Shown: piece by piece, positions 8,079 to 17,208 of the stretch
Layout: each line of letters begins with the position of its first letter
Numbering within the stretch: position 1 is the stretch's first letter
Origin: Flavobacterium marginilacus
Lineage (GTDB): Bacteria; Bacteroidota; Bacteroidia; Flavobacteriales; Flavobacteriaceae
Length of the DNA: 64,000 nt
Direction of reading: 5' to 3'
NCBI RefSeq assembly: GCF_026870155.1
Contig: NZ_CP113975.1
Span: 868,001 to 932,000 of the forward strand
Notes under the pieces: generated by a model
Databases searched by the model: none
Told to the model about the DNA's origin: nothing
What the model saw: the letters and a program-made list of their open reading frames with translations, nothing else
Translations under genes and position numbers: made by a program

Positions 8079-8849
8079 ATGAAGTCAAAATTTTTATACC
8101 TATTACTGCTTGTTTCAAGCTTTGGATTTTCACAATCAATCAATGATTATACAGGAGTGATTATTCCTTTGAAATATGATTTCCTTAAATCTGAAAATCA
8201 GTACCGCCTTGCTACATTAACTAAGGTTAATTTAAAAAAAGCTGGTTTCGAAGCTTTTTATGCTAATGAAAATTTTCCGGGCGGGTACAATGACAGATGT
8301 AGCTTATTGAATGTAGATGTAATAAGAGATAATGGATTTTTAGTAACGAAGCTTTATGTAGTTTTTAAGGATTGCAGCGGCAAAGAGATTTATAAATCTG
8401 AAGTTGGGAAAAGTAAAGAGAAAGAATATGATGTAGCTTATGCTGAAGCATTGAATATGGCTTTTGAGTCTGTATATGCATTGCATTATAAATATGATGG
8501 CACGCCGGCTGTTAATAATGGATATACAGGAATGGCTGCAGTTCCGCAGGGAGTACAAGCAGCACCTGCTGGAGTTACTGCAGCAGCAGCGGTGGCAGTA
8601 AATGTTCCTAACAGCAGTACCGAACCAGACGGCTCAGTATTATTTGCACAGCCAATAAAAAATGGATATCAATTAGTAGACAGTACGCCAAAAGTCGTTC
8701 TGAAAGCTTTTAAAACAACTAATCCATCTATATATATGGCATCTAAAGGGGATATACAAGGAACATTGGTTCTAAAAGATAACCAATGGTACTTTGAATA
8801 TTATGAGAAAGATACTTTAATGTCTGAAAAAATTAAAGTGAAGTTTTAA
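8079..8849 (+). CDS. unknown secreted protein
   Basis: I do not recognise this 256-residue protein. It has a signal peptide (FLYLLLLVSSFGFSQS, residues 4-19). The first domain, to about residue 140, alternates strands and helices and contains two cysteines (DRCSLLN and VFKDCSGKEI) that could form a disulfide in the periplasm. An Ala/Val/Pro-rich linker (about 150-180) joins it to a small C-terminal beta domain (VVLKAFKTTNPSIYMASKGD to the end). The C-terminal part, with GTLVLKDNQWYFEYYEKD, looks like a self-contained beta module. The gene starts three bases after the phosphatase stop and ends before a strong terminator, so the two are probably cotranscribed, but a shared function is not evident. 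Confidence 0.6.
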   Translation: MKSKFLYLLLLVSSFGFSQSINDYTGVIIPLKYDFLKSENQYRLATLTKVNLKKAGFEAFYANENFPGGYNDRCSLLNVDVIRDNGFLVTKLYVVFKDCSGKEIYKSEVGKSKEKEYDVAYAEALNMAFESVYALHYKYDGTPAVNNGYTGMAAVPQGVQAAPAGVTAAAAVAVNVPNSSTEPDGSVLFAQPIKNGYQLVDSTPKVVLKAFKTTNPSIYMASKGDIQGTLVLKDNQWYFEYYEKDTLMSEKIKVKF

Positions 8850-8882
8850 TTTCAGGAGTAAAGAAAATTTTCCTAATAATAT

Positions 8883-8914
8883 AAAACCTCGGTGGCTCTG
8901 TCCGAGGTTTTTTG
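8883..8914 (+). terminator. intrinsic terminator
   Basis: AAAACCTCGG (8883-8892) pairs perfectly with CCGAGGTTTT (8902-8911) around a 9-base loop and runs into T residues. It lies between convergent genes and its A/T flanks let it work in both directions, so it may also serve rarA on the minus strand. Confidence 0.88.
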
Positions 8915-8953
8915 TTTGTACTAATTATATATCTGATAATTTTGTAGTCTTAA

Positions 8954-10231
8954 TTAATATCCATATTTATCTTTCCAGCGGTTTTTCAGGAATTCACGGG
9001 TTGTGTTTTCTCTGGAATTCTGTCCCGGAACATAAATTGGTGTGTTACTCAATGCTTCTGGCAGGAATTCCTGTTCCGCAAAATTGTTGGCATAATCGTG
9101 CGAATATTTATAATCCTCACCATATCCCAATTCTTTCATTAATTTGGTAGGAGCATTGCGTAAATGGATTGGTACTGGTAAATCTCCAGTTTGTTTTACT
9201 AATTGCTGTGCTGTGCCAATCGCTAAATAAGAAGCATTGCTTTTAGGCGAAGTAGCTAGATAAATAGCGCATTGGCTGAGAATAATCCGGCTTTCTGGAT
9301 AACCAATAGTTGATACAGCCTGAAAAGCATTATTGGCCATAATAAAAGCGGTTGGATTGGCATTGCCAATATCTTCACTGGATAAAATCAGCATTCTTCG
9401 GGCTATGAATTTAACGTCTTCACCACCTTCAATCATCCGTGCCAGCCAATATACAGCTCCGTTAGGATCGCTTCCGCGGATCGATTTTATAAAAGCCGAA
9501 ACTATGTCATAATGCTGTTCGCCGCTTTTGTCATACAAAACAGTATTTTGCTGAACTAATTCAAAAACGCGGTCATTGGTGATCGTAATTTCGTCTTCGG
9601 CGGAGGCGTTTACGACCAGTTCAAAAATATTTAATAGTTTGCGCCCGTCACCGCCAGAAAGACGTAATAAAGCTTCTGTTTCTTGCAGTTGTATGTTTTT
9701 TGAGGCTAAATAAGTATCCGTTTTCATTGCTCTTTGCAATAAATGCTCTAAGTCAGCTTTTGTAAATGCGTTCAGAATATAGACTTGACAACGGGATAAT
9801 AAAGCGGGAATAACCTCAAAACTTGGGTTTTCGGTCGTTGCACCTATTAATGTAATCCATCCTTTTTCAACCGCAGCCAATAAAGAGTCTTGCTGTGATT
9901 TACTAAAACGATGAATCTCATCAATAAACAAAATAGGATTTTTAGCAGTGAATAAACCACCGCTTTGTTTTGCTTTTTCAATGACGTCCCGAATATCCTT
10001 AACCCCTGAATTAATGGCGCTCAATATATAAAATGGACGGTTAGACTCTTGAGCAATGATTTGTGCCAAAGTTGTTTTTCCAGTTCCAGGAGGGCCCCAA
10101 AATATCAAGGATGGAATGATTCCCTTTGCAATCTGTTGTGTCAGCGAGCCATTGGGACCTACCAAATGGGACTGGCTGATGTAGTCTTCAAGTTTTTGTG
10201 GGCGTATACGTTCTGCTAATGGTGCTTCCAT
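8954..10231 (-). CDS. rarA: replication-associated recombination protein A (AAA+ ATPase)
   Basis: The 425-residue product is a clamp-loader-like AAA+ ATPase related to E. coli RarA/MgsA and eukaryotic WRNIP1, acting at stalled replication forks. It begins [20 protein letters not shown], the family signature. Walker A is GPPGTGKT (residues 46-53), Walker B is LFIDEIHRF (about 100-108), and sensor 1 is [11 protein letters not shown] (about 130-140). The C-terminal tetramerisation region includes [15 protein letters not shown] and ending NRWKDKYGY is typical. It is transcribed alone on the minus strand. The 290 bases between it and the divergent rhomboid gene hold a structured repeat. Confidence 0.95.
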   Translation of the reverse strand: MEAPLAERIRPQKLEDYISQSHLVGPNGSLTQQIAKGIIPSLIFWGPPGTGKTTLAQIIAQESNRPFYILSAINSGVKDIRDVIEKAKQSGGLFTAKNPILFIDEIHRFSKSQQDSLLAAVEKGWITLIGATTENPSFEVIPALLSRCQVYILNAFTKADLEHLLQRAMKTDTYLASKNIQLQETEALLRLSGGDGRKLLNIFELVVNASAEDEITITNDRVFELVQQNTVLYDKSGEQHYDIVSAFIKSIRGSDPNGAVYWLARMIEGGEDVKFIARRMLILSSEDIGNANPTAFIMANNAFQAVSTIGYPESRIILSQCAIYLATSPKSNASYLAIGTAQQLVKQTGDLPVPIHLRNAPTKLMKELGYGEDYKYSHDYANNFAEQEFLPEALSNTPIYVPGQNSRENTTREFLKNRWKDKYGY

Positions 10232-10262
10232 GCTGTAAAATTAAGCAATTTTTATATTTTTT

Positions 10263-10404
10263 GGAGCTATTCCAGCTCCGCATTACAAGTCCTCGTCCCG
10301 CTGACAAAATTTTTAAGTGTTTGCAAGAGCTTCTTGCTGTCGCTTTGTAAACCCAAAAAATTTAAGTCAGCAGGACTGCGGGCTTTCCATTTCGATCTGG
10401 GCTA
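10263..10404. repeat. structured interspersed repeat (REP-like)
   Basis: The 142-bp segment starts GGAGCTATTCC and ends ATCTGGGCTA, the paired end signatures I associate with a frequent Flavobacterium intergenic repeat. Inside, CTGACAAAATTTTT (10301-10314) pairs imperfectly with AAAAATTTAAGTCAG (10356-10370), and a nested GCAAG/CTTGC hairpin sits at 10323-10337. It is non-coding and locally GC-richer than its surroundings. Its identity as a repeat family rests on recall, not on a second copy here. Confidence 0.5.
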
Positions 10405-10522
10405 AGAGATTTGTTTTCGTAAAAGCATTTATTTTATATGACAAAATAACACTAAATTGCTTTTGGACTCATTTTTGATTCGTTTTAAATAGTTTTAATT
10501 AGCTTAATAAGTGTTCAGAATA

Positions 10523-11320
10523 ATGGAAGAAAATCATTTTAAATTCAGCAATGCAGTTTTAGGAGTACCGCTTTTTTTTGTGCTGTTCTTATGGTTTGTT
10601 TATTGGCTGGAAATTCGTTTTGGATTCGATTTTGACGATAATGGAATTTTGCCGAGAACTTTTTCAGGAATGCAGGGCATAATTTTTAGTCCATTCATCC
10701 ATTCGAATATTGAACATCTTTATAATAATTCAATACCATTATTAGCGCTTCTGGCAGCACTTTTCTTTTTTTACAGCAAAGAAGCAGTAGGAATTATGGT
10801 TTACGGAATTCTGCTTTCCGGAACTTTGACTTGGCTTATCGGAAGAGAAAATTATCATATTGGCGCCAGCAGTTTGATCTATGTTTTGGTTTCGTTTATT
10901 TTTTTCAAAGGTCTGCAGACCCAATATTATAGATTGGTTGCCTTGTCTCTCACAGTTGTAGTTTTATATGGCGGAATGGTTTGGTATGTTTTTCCAAAAA
11001 TTGACGAAACCATTTCTTGGGAAGGTCATTTATCTGGACTGATTGCCGGTTTTATACTTACTTTTTTCCATAAAAAGACAGAATTTAAAAAAGTGATAAA
11101 ATACGATTGGGAAAGGCCGGATTATGACTCCTCCGAAGATAAATTTATGCAGCGGTTTGATGAGAATGGTAATTTTGTCAATTTGCCAAAACCTGAAATA
11201 GTAGAAGACGAGTTAGTAGAAATCAATCCTTTTTTTCTGTCAAACTCAAATGTTGTCTACGATTATATAGAAGATTCAGAATCTATCAATAAAAAAAATG
11301 AATCAAAACCAGAGTCTTGA
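10523..11320 (+). CDS. rhomboid family intramembrane serine protease
   Basis: The product has 265 residues from the ATG at 10523; a GTG at 10511 would add four. Six hydrophobic segments lie between about residues 11 and 190. The catalytic Ser116 sits in HIGASSLIYVL (the GxSx motif) and His169 in WEGHLSGLIAGF. HSNIEHLYNN (residues 60-69) matches the conserved HxxxN of TM2. Rhomboids cleave membrane proteins within or near the bilayer. A soluble acidic C-terminal tail of about 75 residues (PEIVEDELVEINPFF) is an addition to the core and has no recognised domain. The gene appears monocistronic, convergent with rlmB. Confidence 0.9.
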   Translation: MEENHFKFSNAVLGVPLFFVLFLWFVYWLEIRFGFDFDDNGILPRTFSGMQGIIFSPFIHSNIEHLYNNSIPLLALLAALFFFYSKEAVGIMVYGILLSGTLTWLIGRENYHIGASSLIYVLVSFIFFKGLQTQYYRLVALSLTVVVLYGGMVWYVFPKIDETISWEGHLSGLIAGFILTFFHKKTEFKKVIKYDWERPDYDSSEDKFMQRFDENGNFVNLPKPEIVEDELVEINPFFLSNSNVVYDYIEDSESINKKNESKPES

Positions 11321-11348
11321 TTCATTTCGTTTTATCTAAATAGTGAAA

Positions 11349-11384
11349 AATTTAGATTTTAAATTTCAATCTAAAATCTAAATT
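11349..11384. terminator. hairpin between convergent rhomboid and rlmB genes
   Basis: AATTTAGATTTTA (11349-11361) and TAAAATCTAAATT (11372-11384) form a perfect 13-bp AT-only stem. On the minus strand it is followed by a short T-rich run, so it may end rlmB transcripts. The stem is weak because it has few G/C pairs. A further partial unit (tctaaaat, 11391-11398) follows it. Confidence 0.45.
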
Positions 11385-11400
11385 CTGCAATCTAAAATTA

Positions 11401-12135
11401 TTAGCTTCTCTGTCTTACAGTTTCATATAAAAAAGCACCGCAAGCAACAGAAACATTCAATGATCCTATAGAGCCAAACATAGGAAGTTTTGCTTTCTCA
11501 TCTACAATTTTAAGCACTGAAGGATTTACCCCTCGGTCTTCTGATCCCATAATGATTGCTAGAGGTTCATTCAAAGAAATATCATAAATATTTTGGTCTG
11601 TTTTTTCGGTAGCGGCAACAGTTTTTATACCGCTTGCCTGCAATAGAAAAATAGCATCTTTAATATGTTCTACTTTACAAATCGGAATATTAAATACCGC
11701 ACCTGCCGAAGTTTTTACAGTGTCACCGTTTACTGGAGCCGAACCCGCTTTTTGAACAATAATTCCGTTTACCCCAGTACACTCAGCAGTCCTGATTATG
11801 GCTCCAAAATTACGCGCATCCGAAATTTGATCTAAAATTAAGAACAAGGGTTTTTTGCCATTTTCAACAACAGTATCTATCAGGGTTTCTAAATCAAAAA
11901 ACGAAATAGGAGAGATGCTAGCTACAGCACCTTGATGATTATTAGGAGTTAATCGGTTTAACTTTTCTACGGGAACATAAGAGAAATTGATATTGCTGCG
12001 CTTCATCACTTTCATTAAGTCTTTCATAAGTTCGCCGCTTGCTTCCTTCTGAATATATACTTTATCAACTGTTGCACCCGCTTGAATGGCTTCAATTATT
12101 GCTCTGATTCCAAAAATTTGATGTTCTTTTTCCAT
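11401..12135 (-). CDS. rlmB: 23S rRNA 2'-O-methyltransferase of the SpoU/TrmH family, RlmB type
   Basis: The product has 244 residues from the ATG at 12135 (MEKEHQIFGIRAIIEAIQ). The open frame extends further upstream, but that part overlaps the susD gene end and does not look like the family. The N-terminal substrate-binding L30e-like domain (to about residue 80) precedes the SPOUT domain. SPOUT motifs are DARNFGAIIRTAECTG (motif 1), IIMGSEDRGVN (motif 2) and LNVSVACGAFLYE (motif 3), the last two near the C-terminus. RlmB methylates G2251 of 23S rRNA using S-adenosylmethionine. The family is certain; assignment to RlmB rather than a paralogue rests on length and the N-terminus. It is the last minus-strand gene after the susCD pair but is separated from it by a terminator. 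Confidence 0.9.
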   Translation of the reverse strand: MEKEHQIFGIRAIIEAIQAGATVDKVYIQKEASGELMKDLMKVMKRSNINFSYVPVEKLNRLTPNNHQGAVASISPISFFDLETLIDTVVENGKKPLFLILDQISDARNFGAIIRTAECTGVNGIIVQKAGSAPVNGDTVKTSAGAVFNIPICKVEHIKDAIFLLQASGIKTVAATEKTDQNIYDISLNEPLAIIMGSEDRGVNPSVLKIVDEKAKLPMFGSIGSLNVSVACGAFLYETVRQRS

Positions 12136-12162
12136 GGCGCAAAGGTATGTAAAAGGTTTGTA

Positions 12163-12198
12163 TAAAAAAAAACCGTTCTGAGTTAACAAAACGGTTTT
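12163..12198 (-). terminator. intrinsic terminator after susD copy 1
   Basis: On the minus strand AAAACCGTT (12198-12190) pairs with AACGGTTTT (12177-12169) and runs into a tract of about nine T residues. It separates the SusCD unit from rlmB. Confidence 0.85.
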
Positions 12199-12220
12199 GG
12201 TATTAATTATTGAACAGGGC

Positions 12221-13600
12221 TTAATTTCCACTAGCCCACCAAACAGGAGTATAAAAACTTGATACAACAGTTGCATTAGTATTTAACGTTCTCTCTGATT
12301 TTGGAGTTATTAATCTTACAGGAATCTTTTTAGATGCACTGATTTGATTTGGTGTTAAAACAGGAAATCCTGTTCTTCTCCAATCATTATATGGTTCAGT
12401 ACTAGTGAACAAAGCAATGTATTTTTGTGTAATAATGTTTTGCAATGTAACTGTAGCTGATGCGCTTGTAGCGAATGCAGGATTGTCTGAACCAGTAACA
12501 TCTACTAAAGAAGCACTTATTGCCGCTTGTAAAGCAGTTTGGGCTGCTACAGTATTTCCTAATCTAAATTGTGCTTCTGCCTCAATAAATTTTATTTCAC
12601 TTAAAGTAAAAATATTTAATGGGGTATCCGGTCCTCCAACAATATAATTTCCAAATTGAGATGTTGTACCGTCAGCATCTGGCGATTCTGGAGCAGCTCC
12701 AGTATAAGTGTTATTACTAGCTTTAGTCGCATAAAACGGTAAACGAGGATCTGATGTAGTATTTAATAAATCAATGAAATATTTACCCATTCCGATATAG
12801 CCTGACCTTTGATTATTAAAAGCAAACCATGAGCTTTGATTATTACCACCATCAAAAGTAGCTACTAAGTTATCAGTTTTTGTTGTGAACGATTTTTGTA
12901 AATAAGTCAGTGCTTTTTGCGCTGCTACAGCACTTCCTTCTTTTATAGTTAATCTCATAGCATATCTTGCTTTGATTGCGTAGGCAAGTTTAGTCCACTT
13001 TGCAGTATTACCTCCATAAAAAATATCATCAACTCCTGGTATAGTAGCATTAGCACTTGCTGGTTTAGATAAGTCTGCTATAGCTATGTCAAGATAAGAT
13101 TGAATTCGTTCAATTACATCTTTTTGAGTGTCGTATTTAGGCGAAACGTTACCATCAAGACCTCCAAATGCCTCTGAAAAAGGAATGTCACCCCATGCAT
13201 CAGTTGCATAGCCCATGTTAAGAGCTAATATTATTCTTGCTATACCACCATAGTAAGGATTTGCAGTTTCATAATCCTTTACAATTGTGTTAGCATTAAT
13301 ACCAGCTTGGTAGATGTTACCCCAATCGCCTTCATTATCTAATTCTGTTAGAATATAAGCTCCAGCTTCGGCAGATTGAAATGCATTACCATTAGTATGT
13401 TGAGTAAATATTGAAAAGCCTCTTGTTAAATTGCCTACTGAGTTATTAATTGTTCCAACTTCGGCACCTGTGAGTAGTGTGGTTGGAGTAGTTAATGCGG
13501 TAGGTCTATTAGGATTATCGTTAAAGGTTTCTAATTCATGTGTGCATGAATTTAGAGATATCGCTCCTAATATTATAGATAAATAAATTATTTTTTTCAT
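12221..13600 (-). CDS. SusD/RagB family outer-membrane nutrient-binding lipoprotein (copy 1)
   Basis: SusD-like lipoproteins sit on the cell surface as a lid over the SusC transporter and bind the substrate. This 459-residue product has a lipoprotein signal with lipobox LNSC (Cys19). The body resembles the SusD-like_2 group: the stretch NTAKWTKLAYAIKARYAMRL (about residues 200-220) is typical. TPR-like helices near 340-375 (LSEIKFIEAEAQFRLGN) are the conserved SusD scaffold. The C-terminal TEPYNDWRRTGFPVLTP is also diagnostic. It follows the susC gene by four bases and is surely cotranscribed. No polysaccharide-degrading enzyme, sensor or sulfatase lies nearby, so the substrate is unknown and may not be a glycan. 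Confidence 0.92.
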   Translation of the reverse strand: MKKIIYLSIILGAISLNSCTHELETFNDNPNRPTALTTPTTLLTGAEVGTINNSVGNLTRGFSIFTQHTNGNAFQSAEAGAYILTELDNEGDWGNIYQAGINANTIVKDYETANPYYGGIARIILALNMGYATDAWGDIPFSEAFGGLDGNVSPKYDTQKDVIERIQSYLDIAIADLSKPASANATIPGVDDIFYGGNTAKWTKLAYAIKARYAMRLTIKEGSAVAAQKALTYLQKSFTTKTDNLVATFDGGNNQSSWFAFNNQRSGYIGMGKYFIDLLNTTSDPRLPFYATKASNNTYTGAAPESPDADGTTSQFGNYIVGGPDTPLNIFTLSEIKFIEAEAQFRLGNTVAAQTALQAAISASLVDVTGSDNPAFATSASATVTLQNIITQKYIALFTSTEPYNDWRRTGFPVLTPNQISASKKIPVRLITPKSERTLNTNATVVSSFYTPVWWASGN

Positions 13601-13604
13601 AATA

Positions 13605-16600
13605 TTAAAAATTAAGTTTTAATGTTAAAGCGTAGCTTTTTGAACCTGGATTATTAAAATAATCAAATCCACTTGTGTTTGAACCTGATCCAGCAAAAGA
13701 GTTTTCAGGATCCACTCCGTTGTAATTCGTAATTATAAATAAGTTTCTTGCTGAAAGTGTTAACGAGGCATCTCTAACAAACGGGGTGCTTTTCGAAAGA
13801 AATTTCCCAAAATTATAAGCTAAACTGATATCTCTCATTCTTACCCAGTTAACGTCTTTTTCAACTTGTTGCTCGTTAGCTGCTCCTGAGTCACCTAAGT
13901 AGCTGTTGTAATAAACTTTATTGCTTATTGCTACTGTATTTGGTGTTCCTGTTTCAGTCACTCCTGGAATAACATAAGTTGCAGTTCTGTCTTCAGCAGA
14001 TTCTTCTGTAATTCCAAGTCTATTAAGCCTTGCATGTGTCCCATTCCAAATATCCCCACCTTTTCTTACATCAAGAAGGAAGCTTAAAGATATATTTTTG
14101 TAGCTAAAATTATTTCTTATTCCTGACATCCAATCTGGAGTTGGATTACCTATGATTTGGGAAGCAGATTGAACTAATGGTATACCATTTGAACCAATAA
14201 CTAAGTTACCAGAACCGTCTCTTTCCCATGCTGTTCCGTACATAACTCCTAAAGGTTGGCCTTTTATGATTGATGGAGTTACATTTCCTGAGAAGAAATC
14301 ACTTCCCATACTTGAGTAATTTAGATTGTCAGCAACTTCTGTTACTTTATTTACGTTTTTACTCCAGTTTACATTAATGTCCCATTTAAATGCTGAATCT
14401 TTTAAGATGTCGTATCCTAATTCAATTTCTAATCCTCTGTTTTGTACAGTTGGACCATTAGTGAAAGAGTAATTGAATCCTGAAGATGTAGCTATTGGTG
14501 CTAAGATTAATAAGTCGTAATTAGTAGATTGGTATGCACTTAAGTTTAAACGTAATCTTCTAAACATTTCTAATTCTAGACCTACTTCAAATTCTTCGTT
14601 ATGTTCTGGTTTTAAGTCTGGATTATTAAGTGTAGTTGAATAACCAAATGCTCCAACACCTCCATAAGGGGCATATAATTGTGGGCCAAATGTATCATAA
14701 TAATAAGGCGTAGTAAAAACAGTTTGTACGTTGTAAGGATTTGGTGAAGCATAAGTACTTGCATATGCTCCTCTTAATTTAGCTAAATTTACCCACTCAG
14801 GCAAGTTTAGTGTTTTATTCATTAACCATGATGCACTTACTGCAGGATAAAAGTATGATCTGTTGTTTGCAGGTAATGTGCTAGTCCAGTCGTTTCTTCC
14901 TGTAAGTGTTAAATATAATTGATCATATAAACCAAGTTCAACTTGTCCGTATACACCTCTTTTTATTTGTTGTGTATCATAGTTTGAAGGTGAAAAAGTT
15001 GAAAAGTTACTTAGATTGTAAAGATTTGGTAAAAGCATTGTAGATCCGACAGTATACATGTCATTTGAGAACTTCGAGTTGATAGATGCTCCAGCATTAT
15101 AGCTTAAAGATAACTTATCATCTAAGAAATGAAAATCACCATTGAAAATTAAATCTATGTTATAAAGGCTTGCGTTATAAGTATCTAATATTACTTGACC
15201 AGTTCCGTCTGCAGTTGAGTTACCATTACTACTATAAGAATAGTTTTGTTGTGCATGAGTAGTGTATGTGTCTACACCTGCTCTTAGTAATGCATTAAAG
15301 GCTTTACTTTGATTATATGTAATATGTCCGCTAATTATTTCGCGGTTTGTCTCGTCTGTATATTCGTTATTATTGACAGTGTAATATGGGTTGTCATAAG
15401 CCGCAAAATAGTTTTTGTTAGTTCCTTGTGGAGTTTCGTAGTCTCTAAGGTCATAACTCGCAGGTGTTCTGAATAATGACAGCATTATCCCTGCAACGTT
15501 GCTTCCTTTCTGTGCCCTAACTCCTCCTGTGTTAGAGTATTTAATGTCAGCTCCAGCTTTTAATTTATCTGTTATGTTATATTGTGCATTAATACTAACA
15601 TTCGATCTTTTTAGAGAAGTATTTGGAACAATACCAGTTTGGTCTATGTGGCCGAAACCAATTCTAAAAGTTCCGTTTTCATTACCACCAGATAAGCCAA
15701 TATTGGTTGTCGTTGTAATTCCATCTTGAAAGAAATTCTTTGGATTATCGTAAGCTTTAAGTCCAGGAACGCTTGAAATTTTTGGTCCCCAACTTTGATT
15801 AGTTCCATTACTTGTAGGGAATCCGTCAGAACCATATGTAGCTGGTGGTATGTAGGTAGTTCCATTCGTACCTGCTGCATATTCAAGTTGAATTTTTGGC
15901 AACATGCTTACTTGATCGACTGACATTGAACTTGTTAATTCAACACCTATGCCAGATTTTTTTCTCCCTTTTTTACTAGTGTAAATGATTACACCATTTC
16001 TAGCATTTTCGCCATAAATCGCTGCTGCTGCCCCACCTTTTAAGATAGATACGCTTTCAATATCATCAGGATTAATATCGACAGCTCTGTTAGAGTCATC
16101 AACACCACCAATGTTTGTTCCAGAACCGGCATTATTGTTTATCGAGTTATCTATTATTTGCCCGTCTAAAACGATTAGCGGTTGGCTGGATAAACTAATA
16201 GATTTTTGGCCTCTAATAATGATTCTACTCGAAGCGCCAGGTGTTCCTGCAGAACCAGTTACTTGGATTCCTGCAGCTTTTCCAGCAAGACCTTCAATAA
16301 TGTTAGGTTCTTGAGATTTTTGTAATTCGTCACCTTTAACTTGTGAAGTAGCATATCCCAATGCTTTTTTCTCTTTTTTAATACCTAAGGCCGTAACTAC
16401 TACGCTTTCTAGTTCTGTCGCATCGCTAGAAAGTTTTACATTAAGTGAAGTTGAACTTGCAGATTTTTCTGAAGATCTCATGCCAACATAGCTAAATACC
16501 AATACATCGCTTGGTGTTGCTTTGATAGAATACTTTCCATCAAAATCTGATTGAGTTCCATTTTTTGTTCCTTTTACTAATACACTCACACCTGGTAAAG

Positions 16601-16712
16601 GCATACCTGCATTGTCGGAAACAATTCCTGAAACAGATCTTTCTTGCGCAAAAGTTACTTGCGCCACTAGTACTATAAGAAGTACTAAGAATCCATTGAA
16701 CTTTAGTTTCAT
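13605..16712 (-). CDS. SusC/RagA family TonB-linked outer-membrane transporter (copy 1)
   Basis: The 1035-residue product imports large nutrients through a TonB-dependent beta-barrel. In order it has a signal peptide (residues 1-22, ending TFAQ), a carboxypeptidase-regulatory-like domain (about 24-105: VSGIVSDNAGMPLPGVSVLV...GTQSDFDGKYSIKA), the TonB-dependent plug (about 110-235: IRGQKSISLSSQPLIVLDGQ, then DIESVSILKGGAAAAIYGENARNGVIIY), and the barrel ending in KSYALTLKLNF with a terminal Phe. Its first 107 residues are about 89% identical to the second SusC at 20258-23365. After ESVVV the two diverge sharply although both happen to have 1035 residues. Its SusD partner follows directly. Confidence 0.95.
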   Translation of the reverse strand: MKLKFNGFLVLLIVLVAQVTFAQERSVSGIVSDNAGMPLPGVSVLVKGTKNGTQSDFDGKYSIKATPSDVLVFSYVGMRSSEKSASSTSLNVKLSSDATELESVVVTALGIKKEKKALGYATSQVKGDELQKSQEPNIIEGLAGKAAGIQVTGSAGTPGASSRIIIRGQKSISLSSQPLIVLDGQIIDNSINNNAGSGTNIGGVDDSNRAVDINPDDIESVSILKGGAAAAIYGENARNGVIIYTSKKGRKKSGIGVELTSSMSVDQVSMLPKIQLEYAAGTNGTTYIPPATYGSDGFPTSNGTNQSWGPKISSVPGLKAYDNPKNFFQDGITTTTNIGLSGGNENGTFRIGFGHIDQTGIVPNTSLKRSNVSINAQYNITDKLKAGADIKYSNTGGVRAQKGSNVAGIMLSLFRTPASYDLRDYETPQGTNKNYFAAYDNPYYTVNNNEYTDETNREIISGHITYNQSKAFNALLRAGVDTYTTHAQQNYSYSSNGNSTADGTGQVILDTYNASLYNIDLIFNGDFHFLDDKLSLSYNAGASINSKFSNDMYTVGSTMLLPNLYNLSNFSTFSPSNYDTQQIKRGVYGQVELGLYDQLYLTLTGRNDWTSTLPANNRSYFYPAVSASWLMNKTLNLPEWVNLAKLRGAYASTYASPNPYNVQTVFTTPYYYDTFGPQLYAPYGGVGAFGYSTTLNNPDLKPEHNEEFEVGLELEMFRRLRLNLSAYQSTNYDLLILAPIATSSGFNYSFTNGPTVQNRGLEIELGYDILKDSAFKWDINVNWSKNVNKVTEVADNLNYSSMGSDFFSGNVTPSIIKGQPLGVMYGTAWERDGSGNLVIGSNGIPLVQSASQIIGNPTPDWMSGIRNNFSYKNISLSFLLDVRKGGDIWNGTHARLNRLGITEESAEDRTATYVIPGVTETGTPNTVAISNKVYYNSYLGDSGAANEQQVEKDVNWVRMRDISLAYNFGKFLSKSTPFVRDASLTLSARNLFIITNYNGVDPENSFAGSGSNTSGFDYFNNPGSKSYALTLKLNF

Positions 16713-16860
16713 TTTTAAATATTTTGAATTAGTACTGTAAAAATCATAATAATTTGTTAACTATCCTAATATCTAAAACTCTTTTTTTTTGTTAAGGTTA
16801 AAATTTAACATTATAACTTATAGTTATGTTTGTGTTATATTTTTTTGATTTCTTTCGTTA
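16713..16860 (-). repeat. duplicated susC upstream block with a vestigial Omp85 gene tail
   Basis: This stretch is a diverged copy of 23366-23500. It contains the same susC leader (AAATTATTATGATTTTT before the start, probable promoter region). Further upstream on the minus strand, about 16795-16840 still encodes YNTNITISYNVKF and a stop. That is the exact C-terminus of the Omp85 protein at 23449-25164, with only one synonymous base change (ACG to ACT) within those 13 codons. The rest of that gene is missing here. The remaining 280 bases up to the insertion sequence (16861-17142) show nothing I can identify. Confidence 0.8.
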
Positions 16861-17208
16861 TTATTTTTATGTGTTAATTTAAATATTTGGTTTTTATTAT
16901 TAAAAAACTTTAATTTCAGTGGTTTAGAGTTGGGTTTAGTTGTAGATTGCGAAGAATTAATTAACGTTTTTCTATAATTATCGAAGTCGAAAAATTGGCC
17001 AGTAAACTATTTTCTGAAAGAAACGAATTGTATTTATGCTTCTAAATATTAATAATTCAGAGGGTAAATAAATCTTGCTTTGTGAAATTAATTTTGATTT
17101 TATTTTCTTGTTAAAAAAATAGTTATACCGAACAAAAATATAATACCAACCAATTTTTATAATTGTTTTTTTTATATTAAATTTGGATTATATTGTAAAA
17201 GTGATACT

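Noticed and set aside
12136..12276. N-terminal extension of the rlmB frame
   Set aside because: It overlaps the end of susD and its terminator. The SpoU family start is the ATG at 12135.
16861..17142. Possible further remnants of the Omp85 gene upstream of the susC copy 1 block
   Set aside because: I read the minus strand here and found no continuing match to the Omp85 protein; similarity ends near 16860.
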